DNA from: Enterobacteriaceae bacterium UBA7338
Lineage (GTDB): Bacteria; Pseudomonadota; Gammaproteobacteria; Enterobacterales; Enterobacteriaceae
Direction of reading: 5' to 3'
Length of the DNA stretch: 64,000 nucleotides
Assembly: GCA_002480085.1 (NCBI GenBank)
Contig: DKPJ01000013.1
Span: forward strand, 1-64,000
Position numbers and translations under genes: made by a program
Shown here: positions 61,213-64,000 of the stretch, in pieces
Layout: every line of letters begins with the position of its first letter
How positions within the stretch are numbered: the stretch's first letter is position 1
The notes under the pieces: model-generated
Told to the model about the DNA's origin: nothing
The model's input: only the letters and a program-made list of their open reading frames with translations
Databases searched by the model: none

Positions 61213-62139
61213 CTAAAGCAGCGTCTTGCTGAGCACAATCCCGACCACAAACAGCAGGTTAGTCAGCAGCGCGCCTTTGACGGTGCGTTCGAGCATCGGC
61301 GGCATCGCGGCCGGGTCGCGCTCCCGCAGCACATAACGCGCCTGGCGCACCAGCAGCGGCGCAGCCAGAATGAACAGCCAGCCCCACGGGCTATGCAGGT
61401 AGAGCAGGTTAAACAGCCCCAGGCACAGCAGTGCCCCCAGCAGCAGACAGGCGTGATAGCGGCGGGCGTTCACCGGTCCCAGACGCACCACCAGCGTATT
61501 TTTACCGTTGGCGCGATCGCTGTCGATATCCCGCAGGTTGTTGACGTTGAGCACCGCCGTCGCCAGCAGGCCGCAGGCGGTGGCCGGTAAGAACATCGCT
61601 GGGATCAGCGTATGCGCCTGCAAATAACCGCTGCCCATCACGCTGAGCCAGCCAAAAAAGAGCAGCACCGAAATATCCCCAAGGCCGAGATAGCCATACG
61701 GGCGGCGGCCAATGGTGTAGGTGATGGCGGCGACAATCGACAGCCCGCCCAGCACCAGGAAGCCGATGAAATCCGCTACCGTCTGATACGCAACCAGCAC
61801 CAGCGCCAGGCCAGAGAGGCAGCTGAGCGCGACGGTAACCAGCAGGGCGCGTTTCATCTGCCTCGGGCTAATGGTCCCTTTCTGCATTCCCCGCAGCGGC
61901 CCGATACGGTCGGGCGTATCGCTGCCCTTCACCGCGTCGCCGTAGTCGTTAGCCAGATTGGAGAGGATCTGCAGCAGTCCGGCGGTGATAAGCGCCAGCA
62001 CCGCCACCCGCAGGTCAAAGTGGCCTTGCCACCAGGCGAGGGCGGTGCCGACCACAATCGCGGCAAACGCAAGGGGAAGGGTCTTCGGACGCAGGCTTTC
62101 CAGCCAGGCCTGGGTACGCGTCAGGGTATGTTCAGTCAT
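61213..62139 (-). CDS. menA: 1,4-dihydroxy-2-naphthoate polyprenyltransferase
   Basis: UbiA-family membrane enzyme attaching the octaprenyl chain in menaquinone synthesis. The 308-residue protein has about nine TM helices and two Asp-rich motifs, NLANDYGDAVKGSD (about 62-75) and NNLRDIDSDRANGKNT (about 190), which bind Mg and prenyl diphosphate. Confidence 0.97.
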   Translation of the reverse strand: MTEHTLTRTQAWLESLRPKTLPLAFAAIVVGTALAWWQGHFDLRVAVLALITAGLLQILSNLANDYGDAVKGSDTPDRIGPLRGMQKGTISPRQMKRALLVTVALSCLSGLALVLVAYQTVADFIGFLVLGGLSIVAAITYTIGRRPYGYLGLGDISVLLFFGWLSVMGSGYLQAHTLIPAMFLPATACGLLATAVLNVNNLRDIDSDRANGKNTLVVRLGPVNARRYHACLLLGALLCLGLFNLLYLHSPWGWLFILAAPLLVRQARYVLRERDPAAMPPMLERTVKGALLTNLLFVVGIVLSKTLL

Positions 62140-62150
62140 AGGATTCTGCC

Positions 62151-62177
62151 AATAAAAATGGGGCTATATAGCCCCAT
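62151..62177 (-). terminator. hslVU terminator
   Basis: In the hslU direction, stem atggggc/gccccat (62177-62171, 62164-62158), loop tatata, followed by tttttatt. Confidence 0.9.
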
Positions 62178-62206
62178 CAACAGTAATGAAAACGTGCTGA
62201 GCGCGA

Positions 62207-63538
62207 TTATAGAATAAAACGGCTCAGGTCTTCATCTGCTACCAGCTCATCCAGGTGCTTGCTCACATAAGCGGCATCGATTGTCACCGATTCGCCGTTC
62301 AGATCGCTGGCGTCATAGGAGATATCCTCCATCAGACGCTCCAGCACGGTGTGCAGACGACGGGCACCGATGTTTTCCGTGGTCTCGTTCACCTGCCATG
62401 CGGCCTGGGCAATGCGCTTGATACCGTCGTCGGTAAAGTCGATGTTGACGCCCTCGGTGGCCATCAGCGCCTTGTACTGCACGGTTACGGAGGCGTTTGG
62501 CTCAGTCAGGATGCGCTCAAAGTCCTCGGTAGTCAGCGCCTGCAGCTCAACGCGGATCGGCAGACGACCCTGCAGCTCAGGGATCAGATCCGACGGCTTC
62601 GCTACCTGGAACGCACCGGAGGCGATAAACAGGATGTGATCGGTTTTCACCATGCCGTGCTTGGTGGATACGGTGCAGCCTTCCACCAGCGGCAGCAGGT
62701 CGCGCTGTACGCCTTCACGGGAGACGTCCGGGCCGGAGGATTCGCCGCGCTTACAGATTTTATCGATCTCATCGATAAACACGATACCGTGCTGTTCAAC
62801 GGCGTCGATAGCGTCCTGCTTCAGCTCTTCCGGGTTCACCAGCTTGGCCGCTTCCTCTTCAATCAGCAGCTTCATGGCATCTTTGATCTTCAGCTTGCGC
62901 GGCTTCTGCTTCTGGCCGCCCAGGTTCTGGAACATCGACTGCAGCTGGCTGGTCATCTCTTCCATGCCCGGAGGTGCCATGATCTCGACGCCCATCGGCG
63001 CCGCGGCGAGATTAATCTCTACCTCTTTGTCATCCAGCTGGCCTTCACGCAGTTTTTTGCGGAACGCCTGGCGGGCAGCGGACGGCTCCTGGGACTGTTC
63101 AGACTGGCCCCAGTTATCCTTCGCCGGCGGGATCAGCACGTCGAGAATGCGCTCTTCCGCCATCTCTTCTGCACGGTAGCGGTTCTTCTCGATCGACTGC
63201 ATACGCACCATTTTCACGGCGGCGTCGGTGAGATCGCGGATAATCGAGTCAACTTCTTTACCAACGTAGCCGACTTCGGTGAATTTGGTCGCTTCCACCT
63301 TGATGAAAGGTGCGTTGGCCAGCTTCGCCAGGCGACGGGCAATTTCAGTTTTACCGACGCCGGTTGGGCCGATCATCAGAATGTTTTTCGGCGTGACTTC
63401 GTGGCGCAGCTCCTCGTCGAGCTGCATACGACGCCAGCGGTTACGCAGGGCAATGGCGACGGAGCGCTTGGCATTGTCCTGACCGATAATGTGTTTGTTC
63501 AGTTCGCTGACGATTTCGCGTGGGGTCATTTCAGACAT
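62207..63538 (-). CDS. hslU: HslU ATPase subunit of the HslVU protease
   Basis: AAA+ unfoldase feeding substrates to HslV. The 443 residues equal E. coli. Walker A is GPTGVGKTEIARR near residues 57-69, the pore loop is GYVG near residue 91, the I-domain spans about 110-240, Walker B is IVFIDEIDKI near residue 252, and the C-terminal tail DLSRFIL docks into HslV. Follows hslV by 9 bp. Confidence 0.98.
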   Translation of the reverse strand: MSEMTPREIVSELNKHIIGQDNAKRSVAIALRNRWRRMQLDEELRHEVTPKNILMIGPTGVGKTEIARRLAKLANAPFIKVEATKFTEVGYVGKEVDSIIRDLTDAAVKMVRMQSIEKNRYRAEEMAEERILDVLIPPAKDNWGQSEQSQEPSAARQAFRKKLREGQLDDKEVEINLAAAPMGVEIMAPPGMEEMTSQLQSMFQNLGGQKQKPRKLKIKDAMKLLIEEEAAKLVNPEELKQDAIDAVEQHGIVFIDEIDKICKRGESSGPDVSREGVQRDLLPLVEGCTVSTKHGMVKTDHILFIASGAFQVAKPSDLIPELQGRLPIRVELQALTTEDFERILTEPNASVTVQYKALMATEGVNIDFTDDGIKRIAQAAWQVNETTENIGARRLHTVLERLMEDISYDASDLNGESVTIDAAYVSKHLDELVADEDLSRFIL

Positions 63539-63547
63539 GGGAGATCC

Positions 63548-64000
63548 TTACGCTTTAGAGTTTAATTCTTCGATGGTGTGGTTGTGGTTGGTATAAATGC
63601 AGATATCACCTGCAATATCCAACGCCTTCACCGCAATGTCGCGCGCATTCATGTCGGTGTTTTCCAACAGGGCGCGGGCGGCGGCCTGGGCGTACGGGCC
63701 GCCGGAGCCGATAGCAATCAGGTCATTTTCCGGCTGCACCACATCACCGTTACCGGTGATGATCAGCGAGGCGTTTTCATCCGCCACCGCCAGCAGCGCT
63801 TCGAGCCTGCGCAGCATACGATCGGTACGCCAGTCTTTTGCCAGCTCAACGGCGGCTTTCACCAGGTGGCCCTGGTGCATCTCCAGCTTGCGTTCAAACA
63901 GTTCAAACAGCGTGAAGGCGTCTGCGGTACCGCCTGCAAAACCCGCGATAACTTTATCGTTGTACAGACGGCGTACTTTTTTCACGTTGCCTTTCATTAC
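63548..64000 (-). CDS. hslV: HslV protease subunit (5' end cut by window edge)
   Basis: Proteasome-like threonine protease of HslVU. The window holds residues from about 26 to the C terminus (VMKGNVKKVRRLYNDKVIAGFAGG...). The catalytic N-terminal Thr and the true start lie beyond base 64000; the internal Met at 63997 is not the start. GFAGGTADAFTLFE and GSGGPYAQAAA loops are intact. Confidence 0.97.
   Translation of the reverse strand, partial: VMKGNVKKVRRLYNDKVIAGFAGGTADAFTLFELFERKLEMHQGHLVKAAVELAKDWRTDRMLRRLEALLAVADENASLIITGNGDVVQPENDLIAIGSGGPYAQAAARALLENTDMNARDIAVKALDIAGDICIYTNHNHTIEELNSKA

Noticed and set aside
1..64000. CRISPR arrays, tRNA genes and insertion sequences
   Set aside because: I saw no regularly spaced repeats, no cloverleaf-type genes and no transposase ORF in the window.

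Overview
The window is a chromosomal segment of a gamma-proteobacterium of the family Enterobacteriaceae. Nearly every housekeeping gene is collinear with the E. coli K-12 stretch that runs from the end of rrnA to hslV, protein lengths match the E. coli orthologues almost residue for residue, and the small RNAs Spot 42, CsrC and CpxQ sit where they do in E. coli. The REP-type repeats have the 'gcccggtggcgctgcgctt' flavour common in Enterobacter and Klebsiella-like genomes. I infer an Enterobacter-like genus but cannot name the species from sequence alone.

Layout. 1-230: tail of an rRNA operon (terminator region just past 5S) and a REP pair. 228-3363: mobBA, yihD, srkA-dsbA. 3364-6562: polA, preceded by a 412-bp gap where E. 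coli has yihF and yihG. 6709-8755: spf, engB, csrC, yihI and a small membrane ORF. 8758-16524: hemN, the nitrogen-control operon glnALG with NtrC sites and a sigma-54 promoter, and typA. 16681-19566: yihX-yihY-dtd-yiiD in overlapping array; the sulfoquinovose genes found beside typA in E. coli are absent. 19692-26233: fdhE-fdoI-fdoH-fdoG, the aerobic selenocysteine formate dehydrogenase, plus divergent fdhD. 26362-32814 is accessory: a DUF1471 protein, an AzlCD-type exporter pair with a divergent HTH-cupin regulator, and a rafR-rafA-rafB alpha-galactoside locus with twin operators. 32853-43675: an enlarged rhamnose locus in which a CUT2-type ABC importer is inserted between rhaD and rhaM while the E. 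coli symporter gene rhaT is missing. 43803-50859: sodA, yiiM, cpxRA/cpxP with CpxQ, an inserted hicAB toxin-antitoxin pair, fieF and pfkA. 51016-56234: sbp, a SLC13/DASS-type transporter where E. coli has cdh, tpiA, yiiQ, yiiR, fpr. 56328-64000: glpFKX, zapB, rraA, menA and hslVU, with hslV cut by the window edge.

How it works together. mobA/mobB and fdhD/fdhE serve maturation of the molybdenum- and selenium-dependent FdoGHI complex encoded in the same window. srkA-dsbA and cpxRA/cpxP/CpxQ are parts of the envelope-stress response. RhaS and RhaR probably switch on rhaBAD together with the ABC importer and mutarotase, giving uptake, anomer conversion and catabolism in one long operon. glpFKX, fpr, tpiA and pfkA are central carbon genes. 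The variable positions (dsbA-polA, typA-yihX, yiiD-fdhE, fdhD-rhaM, rhaR-sodA-yiiM, cpxP-fieF, sbp-tpiA) are where this genome differs from E. coli, and most second-look items lie there. I did not find a clearly undescribed multi-gene system; the best candidates for novelty are the small basic membrane ORF between yihI and hemN, the 14-codon ORF coupled to rhaM, and the azlDC/HTH-cupin unit with its operator.
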